Shown piece after piece: positions 1 to 11,146 of a DNA stretch of 64,000 bases (positions within the stretch are counted from its first letter, which is position 1; each line of letters opens with the position of its first letter). The position numbers were made by a program, and so were the translations under genes. The stretch lies in assembly GCA_035610365.1 (NCBI GenBank), contig CM069433.1, positions 177,832,882 to 177,896,881 of the forward strand, given 5' to 3'. This DNA is from Aquatica leii. Taxonomy: Eukaryota > Arthropoda > Insecta > Coleoptera > Lampyridae. The notes beneath the pieces are model-generated. The model saw only the letters and a list, made by a program, of their open reading frames with translations. It ran no database searches and had not been told where the DNA came from.

Positions 1-705
1 TTTAGGGTTAACCACCCGCCACGTTTCGGTACTGAAGTTGTTCTGTACCGATATTCTTTTCAGTAGGGTGGCCGGTTCCAGTGCTGTTCCCGGGACACAA
101 GTGATAACCTTCTTGAGCGCACAAAGATCTTCAGTTCCTTGTGCTCCCCTAGTGGTTTCTTAATATTTGACGTGCCGAGTAGCCACTCTCTGGTTGGCTT
201 CGTCTGCGCACGTTATTTTCAGAAATCTCCTTTTTTAAGTACATTCCTGAAACGCGGAAAAGATTGTCCCTTCTCCAAGTTGTCAATCCATCTGAGTATT
301 GAGGTTTTTATGACCTCGGATTCTTCAGAACTGATGCTGTGTTTAGAGAACCATTTTGGTATGATTGCAACAGAGTGCCTCTGAATGTCTTTTTTGGGTT
401 CCTTTGACCCCTCCACTGCTTTACCGGTCATTTTTGTGACGCCGGTGTGCTACTGCTAAAAAAGTTGCGTTTTTGAGTCCCCTGTTGTTCCGGTAGTTAG
501 TACAAATGCGTGCGCCGTCTGGAGTCGCTGTTGCGTTCCTGACGTGCCCGTCTTTGCTTCTTGTATAGGTGGGTTTCGCTTTTGCGCTCCCGCCGTTGGA
601 TTGGTTGTCTGAGCTCCCGATTTTCTTTGTTTTTTAAATTTTTGTCTTGCCGCCCCCGAAAGCTTTTTAGACTTTTCGGGTTTGCCCTGAACATCAGCCG
701 AGATT
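1..705 (-). pseudogene. LINE ORF1-like protein with DUF4780 domain (fragment)
   Basis: Reading the minus strand from about 700 down to 1 gives a basic N-terminal stretch with the motif KLSGAARQKFKKQ, then after in-frame stops near 450 a domain with VAIIPKWFS, PRFRNVLKKGDF and LKITCADEA. That order (LSGA-basic linker, then V-A-I-x-x, an acidic helix, P-R-F, and L-x-V-T-C-A-D-E) is typical of DUF4780-containing ORF1 or gag-like proteins of arthropod non-LTR retrotransposons, which bind element RNA. The frame shifts near 160 and runs off the window edge, so the copy is broken and incomplete. No reverse transcriptase is visible beside it. The local GC content is higher than in the rest of the window. 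The domain assignment rests on motif memory. Confidence 0.6.
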
Positions 706-1329
706 TTTGGATCTTTTTTTAAATTTTGTGCTGGTGGTTCCCCATACGAGTACGGAGGAAAAGGAGGTCACCGTGCGCAATGCTCTGATACGCACGGAAG
801 GCTATATACAACAGCGTTCGCCTGGTACCCCGAGGTTGGAACCAGTGACAACTGGTCTTCTATCCAGTCACGCATCTATTGGCCTGGTCTTTCCAACCTT
901 AGATTTAATTTTTTGACGAAGTTGTCTTCTCTTGGTCCAGACAATTAAGCCAAGACCCCCCAGCACTACTTGCCCGTGAGACATGTATACAGCAGCAAGA
1001 GGTTTGGGTTTGACTGCCGTGCATGCTGGTCAAAGTCAATAGTATTGGATTACGTACGGATTTTAGGTACCGATTCCAACATCTACCAAGATAAACAGGG
1101 TTGTCCCGACTCAACTAGTGAAGCTGCGTACCGTTACATCTTATCTACGTTCCTATCCATTGCCTAGAGTCGCGCCCGATAGGTAGCTGAACAGACGGGT
1201 GGCTAAATCGTAAGTCGACGATCCAATGCTGTTAACAATAGGGCGAAGTAGTATTCTTTCCTTGTGGTATGCCATATAGTTTAGGTGATCGACTGGCTCT
1301 AGGGATTAATTACTTTTTGATTTTTTTTT
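706..1329. other. Unassigned GC-richer stretch upstream of the DUF4780 fragment
   Basis: This stretch lies 5' of the ORF1-like fragment on the minus strand and could be its 5' untranslated region. No coding motif or clear repeat was recognised in it. Short open frames on both strands show no family signature. Confidence 0.3.
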
Positions 1330-1715
1330 TGAGAGTGTTGACCTCTTTGAAAGTTCTTTTACTCTTTGAGAATTTTTGTCGTAAGATCTCTTTGAAGATT
1401 GAGGTAGACGTTGGAATCTAGTAGGGTGTTGATCTTTTGTTTGTAAATTCCCCTATCTAGAATCACGGTCGCATTACTCTTGTCAGCTTTGCAATCAAAA
1501 TGCTGTCATTTTTCCTTAGGTTGTTTAAAGCCGTTTTCTCGTTTCGAGAGTTAGTAAAGATTTCACTACTTCTGTGATAATATCTTTCTTTGTTATCTTT
1601 TCTGGTGTAATAACAAACTTCATATTCGTATTTCTAGCACTTTCGTACTTTTGTTTTTACCGTTGTTAATTCTTTTGATGACAGATTATCATGTTCTTTA
1701 ATTGATTTTGGTTTG
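1330..1715 (-). pseudogene. Penelope-like element fragment (N-terminal RT region)
   Basis: The minus strand reads LSSKELTTVKTKVRK, then TNMKFVITPEKITKKDI, then NNLRKNDSILIAKADKSN and ATVILDRGIYKQKI. These match, in order, the conserved N-terminal segments of Penelope-like reverse transcriptases: L-S, F-A-V-T-P-x-x-I-P, L-R-K-N, and A-D-K-G-N-A-T-V-V-L followed by Y-x-x-K-I. At least two frameshifts break it, and the catalytic palm, thumb and GIY-YIG endonuclease are absent. The same order is seen in the much better preserved copy at 20092-22017, which supports the call. It is a dead 5' fragment. Confidence 0.75.
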
Positions 1716-4569
1716 TTATTGTTGTTCTTGTTTGTCTTTTTGTCTTCTATTTCTGAGTTTTTTGGCATCAACAAGAACAAACCAGAACCACTAAAAAACA
1801 TAGCCGATCCTGTGGAAGCTGACAACATGGACAGCAAAATGTCAAAGCAAACTACGACTACACGGCGAAATTAGGAAGAAGATTGTACTACAAGCGACAA
1901 CGGTCGTGAGACCCTACGGTATTTGAATAGTGGATTACTCGTTGTATAAATTGTATACATATTTTGTCAAGAATAACTATCGTAAAATGTGTATAAACTA
2001 CTATAAATTCTAATAGAATTTTGCCCGAGATTAGGTACCCGACAGAATGAATACTCGCATGTCGGTAAAAAAATGGATTGCTTTTGATATTAAAACTGTC
2101 AAATATAGTGGCGGGTGTTCTTATTTTAACGTTTTTATATGATTAATATCTAAATAGATTATTACAAACAAATTTTAATACATAATTTTTGATTTAAATA
2201 ATTGTACAAACACATGTGTTAATTAAACTTGTTTAAGATTTATTTTATTCAGTACAGTTTATTTTTTTTTATGTTGGAGAATGCACGGTCTGTTACTCTG
2301 TCTAGCAACAGCAGAGGGGACCGTAATTGCTTGTAAGATTAAGTATAAATTTTTGCAGACGTCTAAATGTAGAAAATCTTTCTCTGAGACAAATTGTTTC
2401 TGATAGAACCTTTTGCTGGTACCTGTTACTTGTACGTAAATAACATTCTATGACCCGTGTTGTAGCCAGGTGGCTAATGCTTTTTGTAACCGATTTTTTT
2501 TTCAAGCCCGAATGACCACTAGTCTACTCCGATATTCTCCGTTAAACGTTAATAACGACTATCTGCTGTGCAGCTGCTATTCTCACGTATCTTAATTTAA
2601 TATGTTGTGTAAAAATGTTTGTAACTTCAAAAAACCCATTTCATCGTGTTGACTGCCAGTTTCCGAATTGTCTTATGCTATACGCACCAACTGAACTTCA
2701 GTCAGTGAATTGATTACTAAATCGCTTAAGCCAGGATGGCTTAGGATTTGTTAAAACGTGGACTGGATAAACCGTGGGCTTGTTACATCTGTTGGTATGA
2801 AAATTCTATGCTCGTGGTTCTTCACGCTCGCATACGCTTGCGCTCGAAATATTCCACTCGCTTTATACACGTCATTTATTATCTTTTTTAGTACCAACTT
2901 TTACTTATTTTTGTTTATGCTACTAGTTTGAGTTCATTTTTATTAATTTTGGTAATTTCTGCTGGACATTGTTACAATAAAACCACCATTGTAATTTGCA
3001 TCGTGAGAAACTGGCTACTCAATAAATTAAGGTTAATTAATCTCAAACACAAATTGTATATTATACTATTTTGAGATTTTATTTTAATTTTTTATGTTAG
3101 CAATAACAAGTCTGGTAGTTTATTGGATTTATTGATTATACATTACATTTTTAGCTTCAGATAATTAAAATATTTCGCTGATAACATATTTTATATTAAT
3201 AAAAAATTCTTCTCACATCGCCGTTAATTACGACTTATATTGTTTTATTGTCTCCCTCAAATTTTACTTTTATCCGATGCCACAAATATCTGAGAAATTA
3301 CCAGGAAAATAAATACAACATACATACTAACGACTATTTTAACTTTATATTTTAAAAGTATTAATTGCTATATGTACTTGAACGTGTAAATTTCAAAATA
3401 TCTTTCAGACATTATTCAGTCGCTGTTTAAATTCTATTTTAGATTTACGAGATTTGAAACAATAAGCGAAACACTTTTATAGAAATTTCAAGATTTGAAG
3501 AAATTTTATATAAGGAAAGATAAAAGCACAAAAGCTTTTCAAACGCTTTTGCGTATTATTTTTCGTTTATGTAACGGCGATTAACTTATCTTTAAAGATT
3601 TAGAATCAAATATACAGTTAATTTCTTTAAAATAACTTATACAATTATATTTTTTTGCAAAATTCTATTTGTGAATTATTAACACTTTTTCAATTTTTGT
3701 TAATTTAATAACTAGATTTAATTATTATTATTATTATTCAAAATCCTTTACTTAAAAAGTATTAATTTGACATTAATAAAAAATTAGGCTATAAGATATT
3801 CAGTCAAACTAAACATTTGCATTTGACGCAAAAAGTTGATTTTTTGTAAATTGAAAAACCGTTTATTATATTTTATTAAACGTTGAAATACTTTTGTAGA
3901 AATCTTTTCCAAGGAATAATTTATTTTATAGATATTTTAGCCTAATAATTATTAATAATATAACATTCGTGAAGTGTTTTAGAACGTTCGAAGCAATATA
4001 GAAAGCTTTGAATTAATCTAGGCAACGGTAAAAGAGAGTACTTATAAGAAGACAAACGGGATAAATCGAATTTAGTTTAAAAAAGAACCGGCAGTTTGTT
4101 CACATAAATGAAACTGCATATTTAGTAATATTGTTTATATACGTGCAGAAGGAAGATAAGTATATGTATAAGAGTTCATTTATCGCGAACCGTGTTGTGT
4201 TGTGGTTTCCCTAGTAGAACAAATCCGTTTTTTAAATGTTACAATTTTTTTTTTCAAAAACAGTAAACGTTTTAAATTTTGGCACAAAAATGTTTTATAA
4301 TTACTATAAGAATGTAAAATGTCCGCGTACAACAAAACGAATTGGATTCGTTTAATAAATGTCTTAACGATTCGTTGTGAGACAACACGTTGGTGTTGAA
4401 TAAAAAACAATTTTGGAAAGTAAAATAAAATTATGTTTTTTTTTGGAATAAATAAATAAAACTTTAGTTCTTGAATGGAATTTGTTGTATAACTTGGAGA
4501 ATACCGTTGAACATTAATGACTTAGTTTTTAATTAAAGCTGCGGTGGTTGTTTTACAAGTTTTTAGAAG
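1716..4569. other. AT-rich stretch without recognisable genes
   Basis: I see no supportable gene here. It holds simple AT-rich sequence, an (ATT)n run at about 3722-3738, and a short block of CGCTCG-like words around 2815-2870. Open frames at 2302-2505 (-) and 4180-4410 (-) show no family motifs. Confidence 0.4.
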
Positions 4570-4639
4570 TGGCAGCTACGGGAATTGAACCAGGACCTTT
4601 GGTGTAATAGTAGACCTTTGGACACTACACCACGGCAGA
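4570..4639 (-). tRNA. tRNA-like sequence (tRNA pseudogene or tRNA-derived SINE head)
   Basis: The minus strand begins near 4637 with GCCGTGGTGTAGTG, which fits an A box (TGGTGTAGTG), and about 30 bases later has GGTTCAATTCC, a perfect B box. It ends with GTAGCTGCCA, as a tRNA 3' acceptor would. The T-stem is only partly paired and no clean anticodon arm can be drawn, so it is either a decayed tRNA gene or the pol III head of a SINE. No neighbouring tRNA was found. The isotype is not assigned. Confidence 0.42.
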
Positions 4640-5375
4640 TTGATTGTTAATTATACTTAGTTAAAGTATCACATTAGTACGATTATAATGTTTGAAATTT
4701 CAATAAGCAAAAAATACTTTGTTCTACAAAACAAATATTGCATTTTTTTTAATCTTGTAAAACAAAATTATAGAAAACTTGTAAAATTGTCTAAAAATTT
4801 TACAACAAAGATTTTAAACGTAATGACTAATGACAATGCACAAATAAATTTTCTCAGCTGTTTACGACAGATTTGTAGGTTAGAATCTTATTTTAAACAA
4901 AGAGGTAAATTTATAAGTATGTAAAAATTATTCGTACATAATAAATATGGTTATTAGGAAAAGAAACTAAGCAGGAAATATTCAAGTCTTCAAAGATCAA
5001 ATGGAGTAGTTTGACAAATTTGATTTACGTATCTTAAAAACGACCATTTATTTCATTACTTGTGTATCATACTTAAGAAAATTTTAACCTCAGACCAAAG
5101 CTATCAACAACGAGGATTTTAGTTTAGAAAATTCATTTAGAAGTGTACTGGATAACTCAAGAAATTTTTTTTGTCAAATTGGGTTTGGTTATAAAAAGTT
5201 ATAATGAAAGGAAATTCTTGTTTGCTGATGTCGCTACATAACCTTTGTTTTACCAACCCTTAAAAACCTGTTCAATTTATCTCATATTAAGATATATGTA
5301 TACTAACGCTAGATATAGACTACAACTAAAATTTGAAAATTTTTTTACAACCCGTTTTCGTATAATAGCATGTTG
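4640..5375. other. AT-rich stretch without recognisable genes
   Basis: Nothing supportable was found between the tRNA-like sequence and the piggyBac left end. An open frame at 4688-4924 (+) is basic and low-complexity and resembles no known family. Confidence 0.4.
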
Positions 5376-5504
5376 CATTTATGGAACATTGAAGGTTTAA
5401 AGGGTTTAAGCCTAAAAAGTAAAAATTTCTTATTTTTTTAAATTGAAACTAAAATCTAGCACACTAAATTAGGATTTGAAACACTATTGTCTAGATTTTA
5501 TGAT

Positions 5505-7148
5505 AAATGTTGAAACATTCTTGTCCTCTCTCACTATGTAAACAAACTTTACACTTATGGCACATTCTCTTCGTTTTCTTTTGTCACACTTTAGACTTTC
5601 CTTGTGTTGTTGAAACTGAAGAATGTCCAATTCCATCGTACCTTACATCACAAGAAACTCCACGGTTTCCTGAAAGCCCCCGCGTTTGTAAGTCCTCAGG
5701 TTTTTCCGTTACCAATAAACACCCCCCTGCGAAAGTCCAGATGAGTCATATGTTCTTTGCACCCTCTAAGCCGCAACCGTAACCACATTCAATGCATTTA
5801 TAAATAAAGGCCAGTGCCACTTTTTGCCTCGTATCATCGGCGATATGACTTCAAAAGTCTACCTAGCAAGTCAACACCGCGCATTCCTTTATTATATGAT
5901 CTGATTAGATGTGCTTGTGAAACATGTTCTCTGCCACCTTTTACACGTCGTTGCACCTGTGCGACCGGCTGATGTGTTTCTCAATTACTACCTATTGTCA
6001 CAGTTGCTTTATCCTGCCATTTGGCAAAGTAAACATTTCCATCGCAAGAGAAATCAAAATTTCCCATTTCTTTTTTCTTCAAATCCTTACTGCTGATCAT
6101 CTTTTCTACCGCTTTTGCAGTGCGATTTTCCCTTAGTGTGCCCGTAGCTCGAATGTCACATTCGGTAAGTTTAGTCAGTAGATCGTAACTGGTGAAAAAA
6201 TTATAAAAGAAAAGTTGATGTGGTTTATTCGAAGGAATTGTGTCTTTTCCGTGATAAAATATCATATGGTAAGGATAACCGTCATTTCCATACAGACCCC
6301 ATATTTTATATCCAAATCTGATTGGTTCGTCTCTAATAAACATTTTTACACTATGCCGACCATAGTACAGAACCATTGATTCGTCCACGCTTAGCAATTC
6401 GTCAAAAATTTCAAATTGTAGAAGATTTTTATTCAAAACCGAATAAAGTGTTTTTTTTTACTCATTTTATCTGTTGCACGAGGTTTTGGTTATCATCAAA
6501 ATGTATATATTTCTTTATCAAAATATCTATTTCTACTCATTGTTTTATATACAATAGGCACACCTAAATCAGGTTGTGTGGACCAATAATGATGTTCTTC
6601 TAGAACGCTGTGGTACCCGGAAAGTAATAGTATCCCAAAAAAATTTCTAATCTCTTTTTGGGAAACACTAAAGCTACTATTATTTTTGTCCCTTCTTGTA
6701 TACAAAATAGTTTGTTTTAGAATGAAGTTCAGGATGTTGAAAGAAACTATTTTTTGCCAAATATCATAAGGTGAGGTACTTTCTAGGTTCAACAATTCGT
6801 AATGAATTATTTCAGATGTGGAAAGAACTTTATCAAACTTGTAATTAGGCTTCCAGAGAAGTAAATCCTTTTTTGTTTTTTACTTACTTGCTTTGTTTCT
6901 TCAACTTCTTCATCCGAATCCGTATCTTCTTCAATTTCCAATTCGCCCGCTGGTTCAAACATATCATCCGGTTCATCACCAATTTCTTCAACATCGCTGT
7001 CTTGATTTGCAGAATCTCCAGCATCTGGCGGCAGTAAAACAACATTGATTGCACTTTTTGAACCTTCAATAACTTCACGAGCTTCTTCGAGTAAAGTTAC
7101 TTTTGTAACCTTTCTCCCGTAAAAAGATTTTACAATTATATAATTCAT
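5505..7148 (-). pseudogene. piggyBac transposase (PGBD family), inactivated
   Basis: Minus-strand pieces follow the piggyBac transposase order. An acidic N-terminus (rich in D/E, about 6807-7148) is followed by SPYDIWQKIVSF..NFFGILLLSGYH and DLGVPIVYKTMSRNRYF (6496-6795). The catalytic region comes next with LSVDESMVLYYGRHS and PIRFGYKIWGL (5981-6436). Then come YNKGMRGVDLL and WHWPLFINALN (about 5800-5900) and a C-terminal Cys-rich finger with MCHKCKVCLH and ECFNIY (about 5510-5570). The first Asp (VDES) and the Asp of GVD are present. The conserved D-N of the D-N-x-F-T-S motif reads Y-N (FFYNFFTS), so a catalytic residue is lost. Frameshifts near 6440, 6800 and 5850 also break it. Length is close to the usual ~550-600 residues. 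Confidence 0.88.
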
Positions 7149-7307
7149 TTCACTACTCTGATAGATGAAACAGCACGTTTACTACGAATTTCAACAAACA
7201 ACTGAATAAAATATATAGGACAGTCCTAAATGTTGTCATCTGTTTGTAGCTACAGATCGTGCGGATAGAGATTGCTCAAGGTTGGATGCGCACTCGTCTA
7301 ATTCGAA

Positions 7308-7327
7308 GAAGTGCACGTGTGCACTTC
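7308..7327. repeat. Short palindrome containing CACGTG
   Basis: GAAGTGCAC and GTGCACTTC form 9-bp perfect arms around a 2-base centre. It contains an E-box-like CACGTG and sits just outside the piggyBac coding remnant, inside its right end. It may be part of the transposon end rather than a regulatory site. Confidence 0.4.
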
Positions 7328-7361
7328 GTGTGTAGGCGAACATCCCAATGTTCCATAAATG

Positions 7362-8600
7362 GAACGTCAATGTTATTCTAAATATTTTTGACCCTTATCA
7401 AATTACTAGATTACCCTTTTTGTGACCATTGAGTGATTTACAATCTCACCCTTGCCTTTACAACAAAAAGCTTATGTATTCGTTTATTAGGACCCCTAAA
7501 AAAATTTATACTATGTATTTGAGTAAATAATTTAGATTTTTTTTTATATAAAATGCAATTAGGATATTTAATGAATATGAGCCTATAATAACAAAGTAGT
7601 TATTAATATTAATACATTTTAATATTACAGCAAACAATGTGTTTCAATTAAGGAACATTGGTAAGATAAAGATTAAAAAAGAGAAATATGATTCGCTATA
7701 AGTGAATAATAATGATGAAGACGTTTCTTTGACGTTTTCACATGTGTTCGTGTAGTTAAAGGTTTTTAAAACATTAAAACTATTTGGTTATTGTAATATT
7801 CAACTTGTAATTGCACACGTGTGTTAGCACAAAACGTTTTTTAAATTTTTAAACGATAACTCAAAAAACCGTTTTTGATAAATTGCACAATTTACATTTC
7901 ATAAAATTCAAAACGTAAATATTATTTTAGTGTTATTTATTTAACGTTATAATAAAATTAAATCAATGTGTTTCATAATATATCATAAATGTTTTTGCAA
8001 CAAGTATTAAAAATAGTTTTGTATTTTTTGCACTGAAAATAAGTTTTTGATTTTTTTTGAGTGGATTTGTTCTACTAGGGTTTGTTTTAGTAAAATTAGT
8101 TATATAAATCAACGTGTATAAATTCAAATAAATTAAATTTAAGTTTGTTTGACTAAATATTTAGCAAATTAATTTTATCGTACTTGTAGAGTTTTACATA
8201 AAGTTATTAGTTATTTACATTCGAATGCGTGTCAATGAAATTTTACAGATTCATAGTTTTGTTTAAGAAACGGGCCCTAATTAGTTAAGGCATCCTACGT
8301 AGGAAATTTGTATTAATTTTTTTGTTAGCCAATAACTTAAATAAATTATTTTGTATAAAGAATTATGAACCGTTGACACAAAAATTGCAGTTTTTATAAG
8401 TTTCAAACTTCATTTCGAACCGAAACTTTTTTAGCAACGTATTTGTTTAAAATTTTTAATTACGAGGAAGTTACACGTAAAGGGAGATATACAAGACTTG
8501 GGTGCGAGAAAAGAAGAGGCTCGACCTTAAGAAATTTAAATACTTTGGTTTAACTGACCGATAAATAGGCGTATGTATGTATAAGGTAGGTGATGGTAAA
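7362..8600. other. AT-rich stretch without recognisable genes
   Basis: No gene or repeat with a recognisable signature was found. Sequence is AT-rich with many short poly-A and poly-T runs. Confidence 0.4.
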
Positions 8601-8611
8601 ATGCCCATGCT

Positions 8612-8967
8612 GGTAATATGCCCACTCACTGCAATTTTACCTAACACAGAGCGCATGTCGGTACGCGGTCACAAGACTGTTACTATTCATCAGATACGGC
8701 GACACTGTCTAGATCTAAGTTCAATATGCCATTAGAAGCGTTAGAAAGTGTATGTCACTGTTTCGACGTCTCGTCTTACAAAGAATACAAGAACTTTGAC
8801 CATCCCACAAATTCTAGTACGCCCGTTTTTTTACAAAGTGTATATATATGTTTCCTTCTAATTATTTTTCATGCATGGTTCTTATAAACACATTTTGTAT
8901 TTCCATAAAAATATGCATACATGTATCGACATGATGTGTTGTCAATGTGCTCATTGGACATATTACC
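8612..8967. repeat. Weak inverted pair, possible small MITE
   Basis: GGTAATATGCCCACTCAC at 8612 is matched, inverted and with a few mismatches, by GGTAATATGTCCAATGAGC on the minus strand at 8947-8967. A related word, GGTAAAATGCCCA, lies just left at 8595. This could be a small inverted-repeat element or the left end of the pogo-like element that follows. Evidence is thin. Confidence 0.25.
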
Positions 8968-9099
8968 TTCAACTAATTTTTTTAAATGAATACAACCATA
9001 ATTATATTTTAATAGTAGATGGCGCCTTCTAAACAATTCAATATATCAAGAAGGACACTCAGTCGGTAGTTAATTAAAAGAAACAACAAAAAAGAGAAA

Positions 9100-10585
9100 A
9101 TGGGAAGAAAAACTATACTTGGTGATCAGCAAGACTCCGAATTAGTGGCTAGAATTATTAGATTGGCAGCTGTGGGTACCCTATGACTAAGAGAATTCTT
9201 AGAATATGTGTTTTTAATTATTGTAAACAAAATAGTATACCTCATCTCTTTTCACTTGAAAAACGGTCAGCGGGACGAATAAATTTATAGTTACCGATTA
9301 TTTTGAAAAGCTCAAGAACGTTCTCTTAGAGCTTGACCTAATTCACAAGCCAGAAAGAATTTATAATGATAACGAGAAAGGGTGCAGGTTAACACTCCAT
9401 TACCAACAGACTATTTTGGCCCAAAAGGGAGCCAAACGAGTATATCTTGTTGCCTCAAAACATAGAGAAAATGTTACAGTAGTATAGTGGCGGACGTATT
9501 CTTCCTGCAATTCTCTTTAAAGGCTAAAGGTTAAAACTTGAATGGCGTGACAACTTGCCACCAAGAACTTTGACTATTATGACAAAGAAAGGAACTATGA
9601 TAGTTAGTAGTTTCAATGAATGGATAAAACATCTAGCTAAATACAGGCTTCTGGGAAAATGTCTTCTTATTTTGGATAGTGCATCGTACCAGTTAGATAC
9701 GTCTATCGTCGAAAGTGGTGACTCTTGTGGCATAACTCTTTTTTGTTTTCCGAACAATACAACGCACGTGCTGCAGTCTATGGACAAGGCTGTATTTGAG
9801 CATCACTGGAACAAAGAGGTACTACTATACTGTACTTGTAACAAAGACCGAACTATTACTAAACAAAGGTTTGGTGAAATTTTTTCCTTTGTCTGGGACA
9901 ATTCTGTTACACCAAAAATATAAAATTTGGTTTTGCAGCGACAGGCATTTATCCATTTAATCTCAATGATGTAGCCAAAATTGCATTTGCACCTAGTATT
10001 TTAACTGAAATGCAGAATGTTGAAGAAGATAAACAAAAAGAAAATAGCCGAAAACAAAAAAGTCTAGGGTAGAGGAACTCTTCGCCACAGCCTGAGCCGT
10101 CTGGATCCCAACGTAGTATGGAATGGAATCTCCAATGTCTGTAAAACCTTCCAAATCATTAGAACAAAAACGAAAATGAAAAGCAGATAGTCATCATCAT
10201 TCGATATCTGTATATAGTGACACGTTGTCAAAAACTTTTACATCTCAAGAAGATAGACAAGCGCAAGTAGAAGATAGAGAAGTTGAAGTCGAAGAAGTGA
10301 AAGTACAAAAGGCAGCAAAAATAATTTCTAATGACGACACAATACAAAAAAATTATAAGCAAGATCTGCAGCACTTTAATGGAGACTAAAAAAAAGGCCG
10401 TGTGACAAAGAACAGGAAAACCAAGAAAACAACAAAAATAAAGCAAATGTCTAATTGGACAAAAATCCACAGCAAAACAATCTTGGTTTTGCAAAATTTG
10501 CCAAGAAGACATTCAAAGAGACATGCGTTTCTGCACAGTTTGTATAGTGTATGTGCACGAAGAATGTGCAGGACTTAAACAATAA
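9100..10585 (+). pseudogene. pogo/Tigger-type transposase (DDE_1), decayed
   Basis: An ATG at 9100 opens with MGRKTILGDQQDSELVARII, the N-terminal pattern of insect pogo/Tigger transposases (psq/CENP-B-type helix-turn-helix region). After several stops, the DDE_1 core is readable at 9555-9923: TIMTKKGTMIVSSFNEWI, then LLILDSASYQ (second catalytic Asp), FCFPNNTTHVLQSMDKAVF (third Asp). Downstream come TGIYPFNLNDVAKIAFAPS (about 9937-10000), a Lys/Glu-rich linker and a C-terminal finger CKICQEDI..MRFCTVC..YVHEECAGL (10497-10580). The first catalytic segment is degraded. The final Cys/His cluster resembles a PHD-like finger and recurs in the pogo element at 39.7-42.1 kb. The copy is dead. Confidence 0.82.
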
Positions 10586-11146
10586 ATCCATTTTTATTTG
10601 TCTACTTTGCTCTTAAATTACTAAAAAATCGTATATTATGAGTTTTTAATTTGAAAGCTTTTACCAAGTTTTCAAGTTTTTAAAAATAATGTTACCTTAA
10701 TGTAAAATTTATACCCCAAAATAAATTTTATCAAAGGCAATCTACATAAATCACTTTAGAGAACAGCATCAATTGAAGAAATCAAAACAGAAATTAAGCA
10801 AGTTGTCGAACTAAGTTCTAAGAAAGTTAAATTTATACTTTTTACATTGCCACGTTTTTTGTTTATTTAGCTGAACCCTTGTTTCGGTTACAACCGCAAA
10901 TAAACGTAATTGAGTACATAAATTACATTTTGTTCAAGTAGGTCAGTGTCAATACGAAGAAATAAAGATTGGTATCTGCTGTAAATATTTTATTAACAAT
11001 TTATTTTGTAGATGACGGAAAATTAAATAGATTAATAATTAACGCTATTGCGTAAAGACGTTTAAAGATACAGATCTCACAGCATTTATCACAATAGTTA
11101 CAATCCAAAGTCAATCTTCACTAATTTAAATAGACAAAAAAAACTA
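10586..11146. other. AT-rich stretch without recognisable genes
   Basis: I see nothing supportable here beyond low-complexity sequence between the pogo remnant and the MITE pair. Confidence 0.4.

Larger units (their letters stand above)
5376..7361 (-). mobile_element. piggyBac-like element with inverted subterminal repeat
   Basis: The transposase remnant is bracketed by a 16-bp perfect inverted repeat: CATTTATGGAACATTG at 5376-5391 and its reverse complement at 7346-7361. The similarity extends outward with mismatches (both arms carry an ATAA..CAT..GTT-type stretch before it). The repeat core TTCCATAAATGGAA is itself nearly palindromic. piggyBac-family elements carry terminal plus internal inverted repeats and insert at TTAA, so this pair is likely an internal repeat. 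The outermost ends and the TTAA duplication could not be fixed. Confidence 0.6.

Noticed and set aside
139..384. 81-codon plus-strand open frame
   Set aside because: It is antisense to the DUF4780 reading on the minus strand, which carries the recognisable motifs.
2815..2870. CGCTCG-like word cluster
   Set aside because: Too short and degenerate to define a repeat; no inverted or tandem partner found nearby.
5507..5782. 91-codon plus-strand open frame with several Cys
   Set aside because: It is antisense to the piggyBac C-terminal region, where the minus strand reads the expected Cys-rich finger.
10228..10512. 94-codon minus-strand hydrophobic frame
   Set aside because: It is antisense to the Lys/Glu-rich linker of the pogo transposase; hydrophobicity is a by-product of codon complementarity.
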